From: Prorocentrum cordatum
Lineage: Eukaryota > Sar > Dinophyceae > Prorocentrales > Prorocentraceae
Direction: 5' to 3'
Length of the DNA: 64,000 nt
NCBI GenBank assembly: GCA_963575745.1
Contig: CAUYUJ010015755.1
Location: forward strand, 245,956-309,955
In this document: in pieces, positions 19,766 through 29,776 of the stretch
Numbering within the stretch: the first letter of the stretch is position 1
Layout: each line of letters opens with the position of its first letter
Made by a program: the position numbers and the translations under genes
The notes under the pieces: generated by a model
What the model was told of the DNA's origin: nothing
Database searches by the model: none
What the model saw: the letters and a program-made list of their open reading frames with translations, nothing else

Positions 19766-19936
19766 TCGGAGGTGGATAGACCTCCTACCCTGACACGTCG
19801 ATTAAGGAATTGGCTGTTTTCGGTCCGCGAGAGGGCGTCGCGGCCGTTATTTTTGCGGGTCCAGGTCCGTCGGTTTCGGTCCCAGGCCGTTTCTACTAAG
19901 GGGAGGTTTACTAAAGGGAGGTTTGTCCACCGCCGA
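19766..19936. mobile_element. MITE-like family A, copy 2 (diverged)
   Basis: 171 bp with the same order of internal motifs as copy 1 (GACACGTCGATTA, TTTTCGGTCCGCGAGAGGGC, GGCCGTTATTTT) but many substitutions. Ends TCGGAGGTGGATAGACCTCC and reverse complement TCGGCGGTGGACAAACCTCC. Perfect 5-bp duplication AGGGG (19761-19765, 19937-19941). Confidence 0.88.
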
Positions 19937-20111
19937 AGGGGAGGGTCAGAAGAGGAGTGGCCGTCGTTCGCCGACATGTTTTTTCTCAGTTTTGTTTTTT
20001 GCTTATGCCCCGTTCTGGCTCGGGCTGCGCCCGTGAGCACGGCCTCAGCGGGGGCGCGGCCGCGAGCTCTGTAAGTGTGGGCGGGAGTTGGCGAAAGGGA
20101 TGATACAGTAG

Positions 20112-20305
20112 TCGGGGGCGGAAAAGAGGGGGATGATGACTAGGTGGGGGTGGATCTCACGGCGGGGGCCATGATATCTCCCCAGATTTCATGGCGCCTC
20201 TTCTTATTTCATTACGTCCCTGGCCCCCCCGCTGGGCCGCGCACGCGCCGCCGGTCATGATTTGCACCCCCCCCTCTTGGACACCCCCCTCTTGGCCGCT
20301 CCCGA
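20112..20305. mobile_element. MITE-like family G (TCGGGGGCGG ends), copy 1
   Basis: 194 bp. Left end TCGGGGGCGGAAAAGAGGGG; right-end reverse complement TCGGGAGCGGCCAAGAGGGG. A sub-terminal palindrome includes GGCGGGGGCCATGATAT and CCGGTCATGATTT. Flanked by AGTAG on both sides (20107-20111, 20306-20310), a perfect 5-bp duplication. A second copy is at 25238-25432. Confidence 0.88.
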
Positions 20306-20829
20306 AGTAGGCACATCAAATATTAATCGCCCTGCCAGCAGGTTTCGTATCACCCGATGGCCCCAGGGACTCACAGAAGCTCTGGGGCTCTTCGGGGCCT
20401 TGCAAGATCTGCGAAGAGTGTGCCCCGTAATTTCGTCTAGCAAAAGTTTGGATTGTATGTGTGTGCTGTAGAGACCAAGGCGGGATGTGACAGAGGATCG
20501 GATGGTGTGGATGGGGAGCAGTCGACTTAGGATGGGCAGATTCAGACGTGGCGGGGGGGCAGGCTGAGGATGTGCCTGCCTGCCTGGCGCCCGGGCGGGG
20601 CCCGCGTCGGGGAGGCAGGGATGGCGGACGCACTTGCGGAGTGGGAAGCAGCGCCCGTTCCGGTCCTCCCCCTTCCCCCCCTTCGTTCCTCTCCCTCTCT
20701 CCCCCGTTTGCAGTTGGCGTTGTGCATGGACGATGTGCCCCTGATCAGAGACGAGGACAGGCCGTTCCACGTGCGTAGACGAGTGACGACTGCAGACGTT
20801 GACGCGATCGATCCACTCTCCCCCGCCCC
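20306..20829. other. unassigned
   Basis: Mixed GC-rich sequence between two TIR elements; no gene or RNA recognised. Confidence 0.3.
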
Positions 20830-21030
20830 TGCGGGCAATAGTTATATCCACATCCAGTGCGTCTTGGATTCTTGGGCTCTCTTCCCAAGAAACCGTAGAC
20901 GCACTGGACATGCATAAAAATCTGGCCCCAAGAGGCTTGATTTCATCCATATCCAGTGCGCCTCGGCGTTGCGGCACCTCTTCCCAAAAAGTCCACGACG
21001 CTCTGGATATGGATGTAAGTACTGCCCGCA
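20830..21030. mobile_element. MITE-like family H (TGCGGGCA ends), copy 2
   Basis: 201 bp. Left end TGCGGGCAATAGTTATATCC, then ACATCCAGTGCGTCTTGGA; the right end is the complement with few changes (reverse complement TGCGGGCAGTACTTACATCC). The centre holds two further halves of the same palindrome, so the element can fold as a double hairpin. Perfect 5-bp duplication GCCCC (20825-20829, 21031-21035). Confidence 0.88.
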
Positions 21031-21199
21031 GCCCCCTTCCCATCCTCCCCGCCCCTCCCAGCAGTTCGACGCAAGCAGACCAGCGACGAGTGCAGACACC
21101 GACGCGAGTGTCTCCGGCCGCCCCGCCTCCTCCGGGCCGCGGGGTGCCGCGGGCCGCCGCGGCGAGCCGCGGAGGCTGGGGGCAGCGGGCCCACGGACG

Positions 21200-21385
21200 T
21201 GTCTTACAGTGAGCGGCTTGAGTAAGGAACGCTTACTTTTCAAAAGGGGCTCGGTCGTTCCTTCGGCTTGCAGGCGTTATTTGCAGTTCCTTGTGCGTTA
21301 TTTGTTACTTACCGTTCCTTATGCGTTATTCCCTGGGATAAAAAAGAGGGGCTTCGTTCCTTATTCATCGTTCCTTAGGTCAGGC
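21200..21385. repeat. GTTCCTT/GCGTTATT short repeats
   Basis: Imperfect repeats of CGTTCCTTATGCGTTATT, plus a direct repeat of AGGGGCT(C)...CGTTCCTT at about 21244 and 21345. AT-rich against its surroundings. Confidence 0.6.
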
Positions 21386-21900
21386 CGATGACTGTACGGC
21401 CAAGACGCCGACTTGGGGACCGCTTTGGGCTCAGGACGGGCTCGGGATTTCGGGCCGTTCCTCAGACTTGTGTCGCGGAGCCCGTTGGTGTGGCCTAGGC
21501 CTGCGGCCAGAAAAACGCTTTCCTTTCACAGTATGTGTCCTGTATGGCAGCACGAGGACTGCCTCTCATGTCCAGCCCCTGCTTTCACATACCATGCGGG
21601 GGTACACCAAACATTGGCTGGATGAGGCTTGCGACCAGATGCTATGGGACAGTTGGGAGCATGATTCTGCACGCCTTCCTCCAGCACGCGCAGTAAACGG
21701 GCACCCCTGGCCCACCCGCGCTTTGGCCCGCTGGCCGGCCATTTGGCGGACTCGGCGCGCTCCTGTCCGCTCCGCTCCGCTTACCGTTCTCCTTTTTCCC
21801 CCGTCCCCCTCCCCGCATTTCCCTCCCCCTCCCTACCGGAGAGCCGACCGCAGACTGCACAGCGACCGCAGGATCGTATTGCATCTGAGGCGTCCATGAA
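21386..21900. other. unassigned
   Basis: A plus-strand frame of ordinary composition reads MRGYTKHWLDEACDQMLWDS near 21590-21650, but it lies in no recognised family and merges into a CT-rich tract. No call made. Confidence 0.3.
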
Positions 21901-22080
21901 GGGGGAAGTTGCTCAAGTCAAGCAGTGGCTAGGTGTCCCGGCTCGCCTATAGGCCCACAACACATTTTTCTTTGAATGTTTTGTTGTGGCTTGCGCGAAA
22001 TATTTTTTTAGAACATCCGGTAGGGCTTCGCCCCCTGCCGCCGGCCCCCTCTCTCGGAGAACGGGGTACGCAAGAGCTAT
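21901..22080. repeat. dispersed repeats J (copy 2) and GGCTTCGCCCCCTGCC
   Basis: GTCAAGCAGTGGCTAGGTGT, then CGGCTCGCCTATAGGCCCAC (from 21917) match the copy at 27333. The plus frame reads VKQWLGVPARL then stop; the copy at 27333 reads IKQWRSVLARL then stop. About 22022-22080 is a separate repeat (GGGCTTCGCCCCCTGCCGCC...GGGGTACGCAAGAGC), found again at 37412-37472. Confidence 0.65.
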
Positions 22081-22159
22081 GTTGTGAGGCCTGGGCGCCG
22101 CCGTGAAGCAGCGTCGGAACTCCGAACGGGGTCCACTTGGGTTCGGGTCCCCCGTCTCG

Positions 22160-22535
22160 GGTCACTCTTAAGTCCGTCTTGGGGCCCTCTTGGGCCTTCT
22201 TGGGGGTCTCTTGAGCTGCCCTGGGGCCCTCTTGAACCGTCTTGGGACGCTCTTGAAAGCCTCTTGGACCTTCTTGGGGCGGTCTTGTGGGGCCTCTTCG
22301 GCCGTTTTGGAGCGTCGGAAGCTCGAAACTGCGAGCGTGCCAATACCCAGCAAAAGCCTAGGACGAATCGCAGATGTTGGCCCCTTGGGCCCCTCTTGGG
22401 GGTGCTTTTGGAGCGCTCTTGGGGGCCTCCTGGGGAGCCTGTTGGGCCGTCTTTGGACCATCTTGGGCGCCTTGGAGCACTCTTGGGCCGTCTTGGAGGC
22501 CTCTTGTACTGTCTTTGGGGCCTTTTGTAAAGGAT
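22160..22535 (-). repeat. CCAAGA-type minisatellite block, minus orientation
   Basis: GGGCCCTCTTGGGCC-type words with punctuation (GAGCGTCGGAAGCTCGAAAC) at about 22310-22380. Confidence 0.85.
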
Positions 22536-22840
22536 TATGGCCTCGAGAGCGCGACTACAGTGTACGTTACGAGGGTCTATGCTTTCGGAAACGCGAAGAA
22601 CGTGATTTTCACTAGGGATCGTGGCTTCGGGGACGCAAGTTTTGCGTATTCACGAGAGAGTAGTGCCTCGGAGATGCGAACATTGAGGAGTTTACCAGGA
22701 GTTCGGGTCTTGGGAGCGCGACCACATCATAATTTGCAAGGGCTTATGACCTCGGGGACGCGAATACTTCGTAATTGGCCTCGGGGGCGCGAAAATGGTG
22801 CAATGTGTGATGAGTTATGGTTTCGGCAGCGCGGGTCTCA
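22536..22840. repeat. about 41-bp GGCCTCGGGGACGCGAA minisatellite, array 1
   Basis: About seven irregular units, each with TGnCnTCGGGGACGCGAA and a TGCGTAATT-like segment. The same family forms a more regular array at 37835-38258. Confidence 0.8.
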
Positions 22841-23325
22841 CGGATTGTTATTCCCAGGGCCACCCAGAAATTCTGAGATCTCCCCAGGTGGTGGTAACCA
22901 GGGATTTTTTCGGCACCCCCCCTTGCGCGGACTTCAACAATTCACCGTAGGAAGCAGAAACCAGAACTATAACATAGGAGACTGGAAACTGGAACTGGTG
23001 CTGGGAGCAGCAAGCCGAACCTGCGGAGCCTAGTGGCCCCACAAGGGGTCCGCGGATTTATGTTTGATACCGTTCTAAACATTTTTTGCTCTGAGAACAT
23101 GTCGTGGCAGGCCGATGCGGTGGGGGCATTGGTTAAGGAATGTGCCCAGGCGGCTTCACACCATGGAGGATTCAGAATCTGATGAGGGCGCCGGCAATAT
23201 CCGCTGCCAATCCGCAATTAGAGTTCCACTGGCTTCGAGACCCTGGCTCCCTTCTCCAACGCTTCCTTATCCAATGCCCCCACCGTGTGATTGCCGGGAC
23301 GGCCGGTCCCTGCTCACAATCCAGA
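22841..23325. repeat. unassigned, with dispersed repeat K copy 2
   Basis: GAGAACATGTCGTGGCAGGC (23094) and CCGGGACGGCCGGTCCCTGC (about 23295) are the two conserved parts of repeat K, here separated by about 180 bp. The remainder is unassigned. Confidence 0.55.
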
Positions 23326-23917
23326 GGCCCACGCCATCTCTGCCAGCCCCACACAGAGGCGAGGCGAGGATTCCACGAAGGGGGCACCAGGTTCGGGCAG
23401 GAGCTGCAGCGGCCTCCCTCGGCACGGGCCCGCAGGGCCCGCAGGGGGCCCTTGGGGGCTGCCAGGGCTGGGCCGCCGCTTCCGTGCGGCGTGACGTTTG
23501 GGAGGTGCGGGGCGAGAACATGTCCAGTGCCCTTCAGGGAGTTTGACGGTCTGGTTTTCGTGCGATGTCTGCAGCGGGCGTTCGCGTCAAAAGTCAGAGC
23601 AGGTCTCGCCATTTTCGCGACGGCCCCGTCGGGCCAACCCGAGTTCCCTGATCCCGAGTCCTACGTCTCCCCGGAAGGGGCCTCGTACAGGCCGTCTGGG
23701 GCCTCTTGGAGAGCCGCTCGGGGGCCTCCTGGAGGTTTCTTTGTGGGGAGCCTCTTGGAATCGTCTTGGGGCTCCCTGGGGTGCTTCATGCAGCCTCGGG
23801 CGGCCTTTGGGGCGCCCTTGGAGTGCCTGTTGGCTGTCTTTCGAGGCTATCTTGGGGGTGGAGGATTCCTCCTCCTCCTCCTCTCTCTCTCCTAGTGGCA
23901 TGTGGATCCTCAGAGGT
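23326..23917. other. unassigned, with a short CCAAGA block
   Basis: CCAAGA-complement words at about 23690-23860, then a short CTC/CT run. The upstream open frame has no recognisable domain. Confidence 0.4.
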
Positions 23918-24067
23918 AACCTCAGGAAGGCATTAAGAACCCCCCCCCCCTTTGGCGGTGGATTATAACGCCCCCGCACCCTGGAGCGTTATGGCCGCAC
24001 CGGAAGACCTGGCTGAGGGGACTCGGGGCCTAGCTAAGGCCTGCCAAGCGCAGATTTGCTCCTGCCA

Positions 24068-24155
24068 AGCAGTTTAGCAGGGCCAAGCAGGGCTTAGCAA
24101 GGCTTAGCAGGGCATAGCAGGGCTTAGCAGGGCTTAGCAGGGCTTTGCAGGGCTT
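24068..24155. repeat. 11-bp tandem repeat (GCTTAGCAGGG)n
   Basis: About eight units of GCTTAGCAGGG with substitutions. Same period and same GCTTAGC heptamer as the array at 1-140. It lies inside the 544-bp TIR element. Confidence 0.93.
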
Positions 24156-24199
24156 GCTGTGCACTTCGCTCAGGCCGCTGTCCACTCTGAAGACTTTCG

Positions 24200-24231
24200 T
24201 CTTCCTCCTCCTCCTCCTCCTCCTCCTCCTC

Positions 24232-24263
<32 letters not shown>
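24200..24263. repeat. CTC then CGT triplet microsatellite
   Basis: (CTC)n passes directly into (CGT)n; 8-10 repeats each. Confidence 0.95.
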
Positions 24264-24264
<1 letters not shown>

Positions 24265-24461
24265 CGATCTGGGCTAGATCCTTGACATTCGTCACGACAC
24301 CCTCTCTTGGCGTTAGTGGGGCGGCCGCCGATGGTGGATTTTGTTTTCTGTGTGCGGCGGGTGCTAAGTGTATCGTTCGGCTAAAACTGCCCGCCTGGAA
24401 TATTGAGAAAACCGGGTGCTAAGAATAACCCAGGGGGGGTTCTTAATGCCTTCCTGAGGTT

Positions 24462-24823
24462 AGTCCTATAGGGTCCTATAAGGATCCTATAGGACTAAAT
24501 AAAAATCGCATACGGCCCTCTCGTGGCCACTTCTTGTGGCCTATTTGGCCCCTCTGGAGGGCCTCGCGGGCCCTCCCGGCCTGGGCGTGGGGGCCTCTTG
24601 GGCCGCCTCGGAGACGGTCGAGATCGATGGGCCAGGCATGCGAAAATCATACAAAGACTGATGGTTGTTCAGTGGTGCTGGCCTCTTGGGCCAGCCCCTA
24701 GGTCCTCTACGACGTCCCAAGAGGCTTCCAACAGAGCGCCATGACGGGCCCTCATACCATCTGTGCAACCCCTGGCGCTTCTGAGACCTTGGTGGGCGAT
24801 GTAGTGAGTCTGGGTGCCAGAGG
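24462..24823 (-). repeat. hairpin and short CCAAGA block
   Basis: AGTCCTATAGG (24462-24472) pairs exactly with CCTATAGGACT (24486-24496). Then CCAAGA-complement words to about 24740 with punctuation near 24640-24680. Confidence 0.6.
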
Positions 24824-25068
24824 CTTAGTGGGCCCCGGAAACGGCAGGGCCGTTTTTTTCACCGTTTCCGAAAAAGTGTCCTTTGAACATGGAAACGGCA
24901 AAAAAAAACGGCGACCGGAAACGGCACCAAAAACGTCCCCAGGAACCGGAGCGGGAACCCGTAAAAGAACGGCGACGGAACCGGTAAAAAAGCGGCGTCG
25001 GAACCTGCAAAAAAAAGGCAAAACGGAACAGGTAGAAAACGGCCCTGTCGTTTCCAGGGCCCGCTAAG
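24824..25068. mobile_element. TIR element with 8-bp target-site duplication (hAT-like size)
   Basis: 245 bp. Left end CTTAGTGGGCCCCGGAAACG, then GCAGGGCCGTTTT; right-end reverse complement CTTAGCGGGCCCTGGAAACG, then ACAGGGCCGTTTT. The TIR is about 33 bp with three mismatches. Flanked by GCCAGAGG on both sides (24816-24823, 25069-25076), a perfect 8-bp duplication, as made by hAT and a few other superfamilies. The interior is rich in GGAAACGG/GGAACCGG words and A-runs; noncoding. The hAT label rests only on duplication length. Confidence 0.85.
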
Positions 25069-25076
25069 GCCAGAGG

Positions 25077-25237
25077 GGCCCTTGACGAGATCGGGTGGGG
25101 ACCCCGCCCCCACCCACTCCTGGGAAGTTGAGCCCCACTGGGAGAGGAAAAGGGGCGGCGGGGCCAGCCGAACATCGCACGCGCCATTTTTCGTCCCCGG
25201 CAAGCGGAGGCCGGGCCGAGTTGCAGTCACGTATGAG
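25077..25237. other. unassigned
   Basis: GC-rich spacer between two TIR elements. Confidence 0.3.
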
Positions 25238-25432
25238 TCGGGGGCGGCAAAGTGGGGGGTGATGACTAGGGGGGGGTGGATATCATGGCGGGGGCCATGA
25301 TATTTCCTCTGATTTCGTGGCGCCTCTTCTTACTCCTTTACGTCCCTGGTCCCCCCCGCTGGGCCGCGCACATGCCGCCGGTCATGATTTGCACCCCCCC
25401 CTCTTGGACACCCCCCTCTTCGCCGCTCCCGA
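25238..25432. mobile_element. MITE-like family G, copy 2
   Basis: 195 bp, closely similar to 20112-20305, with the same TCGGGGGCGG and CCGCTCCCGA ends. Flanks are GTATGAG and GTGTGAG, seven positions with one difference, not a clean 5-bp duplication. Confidence 0.82.
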
Positions 25433-26040
25433 GTGTGAGATGGCCCCAGTGTTGTGCCCATCGGGCTACGGTGAGGGCGACAATGTGTGAGCACCATCCG
25501 CTGAGAGCACGGCTGGGAGTGGGGGATCGAGGTGAACCGCCCAGATGGTGGGCAAAGTTGGTGCGGTGTCCGTCCAGGCCACCCCCTGAAACCATGACGA
25601 GGCTCCGCGTGGGGAGGAGAGCAGACGCGAGTCGTCGACGAAAGTGCTGTGCACCAGTAATATCTTGGCCCCCCCCTTGGAACTCGGGACCGTAGCGGAG
25701 GCCTCTTACTGGGGAGGGAGGCACACCGCGGGTGTGCCAGAATTGTGTGCCCGCGATTCCCACTCTGGAGCAGCACCATGTGCTCATTATGAGAGGGAAA
25801 CGCGCGATTGCGCGGTAGAAGCACACTCAGCCAGAGAGGACAACAGCATATGAATACCTCACCCACCGAGAGTCTCGCGCGTTCGCCTTATTCCCGAAAG
25901 AATGTTTAACGCTTCGCGCACATCCCCACCTTCCCATCCAGGAGCGATGCCTAGGGGAGCTGCCCTTTTCGCCGCGGGGATTTGGCATGATTTGGGTACT
26001 TCGAGGCGCCTCAGTGAACTCGAGGCCTCCTGGATCGCGT
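25433..26040. other. unassigned
   Basis: Moderate-complexity DNA with overlapping open frames on both strands; no motif recognised. Confidence 0.3.
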
Positions 26041-26660
26041 GGGATGTCTCTCGGGAGTTTCCTGGTGGCCTTTTAGAGAGTACTTGGGGCCTCTTGGGGG
26101 CTCTTGAGGGCCTCTTGGGGCGTCTGGGGGGCCTCTTGGGGGCTTTTGGGGGGCCTCTTAGGGGCCTCTTGGGGCTTTCTTGGGACCCTCTTGGGAGCCT
26201 GGAGGCTTTCTTTCGACCATATGGGAGAGCATCGATCAAAGAAGGGGTTCCTTAGTTAGCGCCCCTCCGAGAGCTCCTGAAGACGCCTTGTGGGGCTGTC
26301 CTGCGACGCTCTTGGGCGCTCTTGGGCGGTCATGGGGCCGTCTTGGAGCCCTCTTGGGCTCCTCCTTGGGCTCTCTTGGGCCTTCGTGGAGCCATCTTAA
26401 GGCCTCGGAACGCCATCGGAAACGAAAAGGCGAGATTGCACAACCTATGAATTCCCATAGGCGTGGGACGGATGTCGGCCTCTTTGGGGCGTCCTGGGTA
26501 GCCCCCAAGGCCACTTGGACCCGTCTTGGAGCGGTCTTGGGACCTCTTGGAGTACACTGGAAGCAATCTTGAGCGACCTCGCGCTATCTTGAGCCATCTT
26601 GAGCTATCTGGGGCCCTCTTGGAGCCATCTTGGGCCATCTTGGACGCTCCAATCTGTCGC
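26041..26660 (-). repeat. CCAAGA-type minisatellite block, minus orientation
   Basis: CTTGGGGGCCTCTTGGGG-type words, turning into GAGCCATCTTGGGC variants near the end. Punctuation (GGAACGCCATCGGAAACGAA, then AAGGCGAGATTGCAC) at about 26402-26480. Confidence 0.85.
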
Positions 26661-27332
26661 CGCCACCCGAGTCCAGACCCAGGAGGATGGGGGCAGGGGG
26701 AGGGGGAACAACAACCCTCCACGAAGGGAGGTTGGAAGAGGAAACGTCCTAAATCACCTACGCGCTAAAGGGCCGGTGGGATTCCGCGCCTGTCCTGCTC
26801 TTTGCCTTCTCCATGCTTTGTTTTTTCGGATTGAAGCGTGGTACATCACCATGCCTTTCCCACACGTTGTGTATGCGTGTCTGCCTTAGGGCAGGCCCGA
26901 TTTCAAATCCAGACTCGCGTGTGGATAAGCGGGAGCGTTGCCGAGGGGCGCTCTCCCGAAGGCGCCCTGCACTAGCGACCCTGCGCGTATATGCCGGAGG
27001 ACCTGCCGCGGCATTCGCTTTGTGGCGCTCGCTGAGCACCCTGCACGGGGGGGGGCACCCAGCAGCAGGGCGCGAGCAAAACGCCTTCTTGTTATGCATG
27101 CCGTTTTCGTGTCCCCGTTTCGTTTTCGGGCTTCAGCGCGCGGCTGTTTTGCCATCGCTTTTGCGGGCGACGGGCTTGGAGCGGAACAGAGTCTTCCCTT
27201 TTGTTTTCATTTCGCTCGTTCGAAGTTCGAGCGGTGCTCTCAAAACAAGACCGACGTCTTGCTCGCGCCCTGCCAAGCAGACCGCCGAGGGCGACCGGAG
27301 CTCGCTGTGCCACCAGGACCAGGCCTCGGAGC
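26661..27332. other. unassigned
   Basis: Moderate-GC DNA. A plus frame running into repeat J (ending IKQWRSVLARL) is open for about 140 codons but has no recognised domain. Confidence 0.3.
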
Positions 27333-27560
27333 CATCAAGCAGTGGCGAAGCGTCCTGGCTCGCCTATAGGCCCACCAAAGAATGTTCTAAGAACCTTCTG
27401 TGGTCTGCACGAAATGTTCTTAGAACATGTCCGGCTGAGACTGCTTTGCTTTAACACATTTCGGGCTTATGTTCTAAGAACATTGTTGGGTTCTACGAAC
27501 ATGTCGTGGCATGTCTATAGGAACGCCGGGACGGTCGGTCCCTGCTCAAGATGCCTCGCC
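27333..27560. repeat. dispersed repeats J and K joined (best copy)
   Basis: TCAAGCAGTGGCGAAGCGTC, CTCGCCTATAGGCCCACCAA, then AATGTTCTAAGAAC palindromes (three), then GAACATGTCGTGGCATG and CGCCGGGACGGTCGGTCCCT. J-only copies lie at 4937 and 21917, K-only copies at 12655 and 23094. They may be parts of one longer element. Confidence 0.7.
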
Positions 27561-27885
27561 AGGCCGGAGCTCGCCAGGTTGTTGGCGCTGGAGGCGTCGG
27601 CGCGCGTTGGCGCTGCTTCGGCAGGCGGTCTAGAGCCCTCGCGTCTCAGCCAAGCTCGCTTAGGGGCACGTCGTCGCGCGCGAGTGGCGGAGGATGGGGG
27701 AGAGAGGGAGGTTGAGGAAGACGAGGAGGCGGAGGAGGAGGAGGACCAGCGCAAACGCAAGACCCATCAACGAGGTTGGAAGAAACACTCCCTCCGAGCG
27801 CCCTCTTCACAGGCCTATGCAAGGGTTCATTTCCACTGATGGAACTGCCTCGATGGGAGAACGGTTTGAGGACTCTGAAGCGTAC
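27561..27885. other. unassigned with GGA-rich tract
   Basis: GAGGAGGA-rich sequence at about 27690-27750; the rest was not recognised. Confidence 0.35.
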
Positions 27886-28030
27886 GAAAACACCATTCTC
27901 GGGACTCCAACGCCACGAATCAACCTGATTGTTGCGTCGTGACGGTCCTGACTGGCGTCAGAACACCATTCTTGGGACTTCAACACCGCGAATCAACGTA
28001 ATTGCCGTGCCCTTGAAATCCTGAGTCCTT
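27886..28030. repeat. 73-bp direct duplication
   Basis: AACACCATTCTCGGGACTCC and AACACCATTCTTGGGACTTC begin two units 73 bp apart, each continuing into CGAATCAACnTnATTG. Confidence 0.8.
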
Positions 28031-28069
28031 AAACCCCATGTCTGCTACGTTGACCATGGGAGTCCTCGG

Positions 28070-28575
28070 AGCTCTTGCACATGTTTACACGATGTGCGCG
28101 GCGCTACGGCGAGAGCCGCATGTTGGAAAGGAACCGCCTTCAATACGTGAAACTCTTGCACATGTTGAAAACGAATGTGCGCACCACTAAGACGAGATCA
28201 ACATGTTCGAAACATCCCGCCCTCAATCCGTGAAGCTCATTTAACTTTTTAAACAAAACACAAACAAAACAAAACGAGCGTGCGCGGCGCTAAGGCGAGA
28301 GTCCCATTCTGAAAGTAAGCATCCAGCCCTCAATATGTGAACCTCCTTCATTGTGTTAAGACGAATGTGCGCGGCGCTGACGCAATAACCACATTTTGAA
28401 GACGGACCGCCCTCCATCCTTGAGCCTTGTTTCAAATGTTTAGGACGGATGTGCGCGGCGCTAGGGCGAGAGCCACATGTTTTAAATGACCCGCCCCAAT
28501 CCGTGAAAGTGTTTCAATCGGCGAGAGCTACATTTTAGAAGCGGCCCGCCCTCCGTCTGTGAGACGGTCGCCAAC
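28070..28575. repeat. about 83-bp satellite, array 1
   Basis: Five to six units near 28091, 28172, 28272, 28364, 28445 and 28520 (periods 81-100). Each has GATGTGCGCGGCGCTAnGGC, GAGAGCCACATnTT and CCGCCCTCAATCCGTGAA. A larger array of the same family lies at 56800-57715. Confidence 0.88.
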
Positions 28576-29480
28576 GTCTAAGCTTCAGGGTTATGTCTGG
28601 TGAGGAAGTCTCAAGAGAAACGCCCAGCTCGCCCTTTCGACTGGCCTCGGGGTGCGACAGGGGGGAGTTATGTAGAATGAATAGGAATGGAGGAGGCGGA
28701 GGAGGAGGAGGAAGAAGAAAAGGAGGCGGCGTCGGGGAGGAGGCGGGGAGGAGGAGGGCGGCAGCACCGTCGAGGAGGAAGTGGCGGAGGGGGCGCAGTA
28801 TCGCATCGGCAGCAGGGGGCAAACTCCGAGCAGCAAGCTGGAGTCGGGTCTCCGTTGCCTTCTGCTTTGCTGCCTCCTCGCGTATCTGCCCTCCTGCCTC
28901 TGTCCGCTTTGCCCTCTGCTCTTCCTCGCTCCTGCCTGCCGCCCGGCTCCCTCTCCCTGCTTTCCCTGCTGAGGTCCACGCGTCACCTTGTGCGCCTCAT
29001 GCCTCGCCTGAAGTACACGCTGCTCTGGGCAACGGGACCCCGCCGCACTTGAAAGGAGTTTGGCGGTCGAGCCCAGCGCTCGCTCTCCCCCGGGGACCGC
29101 AGAAAAGCCAACAGGAGCCAGCAAGCGCAGGAGGAGGAGGATGAGGAGTAGGCGGAGGAGGAGGCGGAGGAGGAGGCGGAGGCGGAGGCGGAGGAGGAGG
29201 AGGAGGAGGAGGAGGAGGAGGAGGAGGAGGAGGAGAGGAGGAGGAGGAGGAGGGGGAGGGGGAGGGGGAGGGGGAGGGGGGAGAGGGGGGGGGAGGGGGA
29301 GGAGGCGGGCCTTGGCCGAGACAGGAGGCGGAGCGCCCTGGCGGACTACTGCGCTGCACCCAGCTGCGGGTCCGCCGGGCGCCGCCGCGCAACAAGCCGC
29401 GGCGGCGGGCCGCGCGGCGAGACTCGCCGCGAGCCTGCGGCCGCCTTCGCGCGTTCTTGGGGCCTCGCGGGCCCACAATT
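28576..29480. repeat. GGA-rich microsatellites
   Basis: GGA tracts at about 28687-28800 and 29138-29305 (some GGGGGA) within GC-rich DNA. Long Arg/Glu/Gly or Pro/Leu frames here are artefacts of the triplets. Confidence 0.9.
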
Positions 29481-29614
29481 AAGGTGCGCGTGGTGTTCTG
29501 CCCTCTCGGCGTTGCAGTCTGTGGCGCTCGGCAGCCCCTTGTCTCCACTCCCTCCCTCCCGGCCGTGGTCAGGACGACACCGAGTCATTCAATCCTCTCG
29601 TCCCCCACCCGGTC

Positions 29615-29745
29615 CACACACACACACACACACGCACACGCACACACACGCACACGCACACGCACACACACACCTACACACACGCACACACAAACACAAA
29701 CGCAAGCACACACACACACACACGCACGGACGGACGGACGGACGG

Positions 29746-29776
<31 letters not shown>

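Larger units (their letters stand above)
23918..24461. mobile_element. 544-bp element with perfect 29-bp terminal inverted repeats
   Basis: Left AACCTCAGGAAGGCATTAAG, then AACCCCCCC (23918-23946). The right end is its exact complement (24433-24461), 29 of 29 positions. The interior holds an 11-bp tandem array (24068-24155) and a CTC/CGT microsatellite. No target-site duplication was identified. Exact TIRs this long suggest a recent element or gene conversion. Confidence 0.8.
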
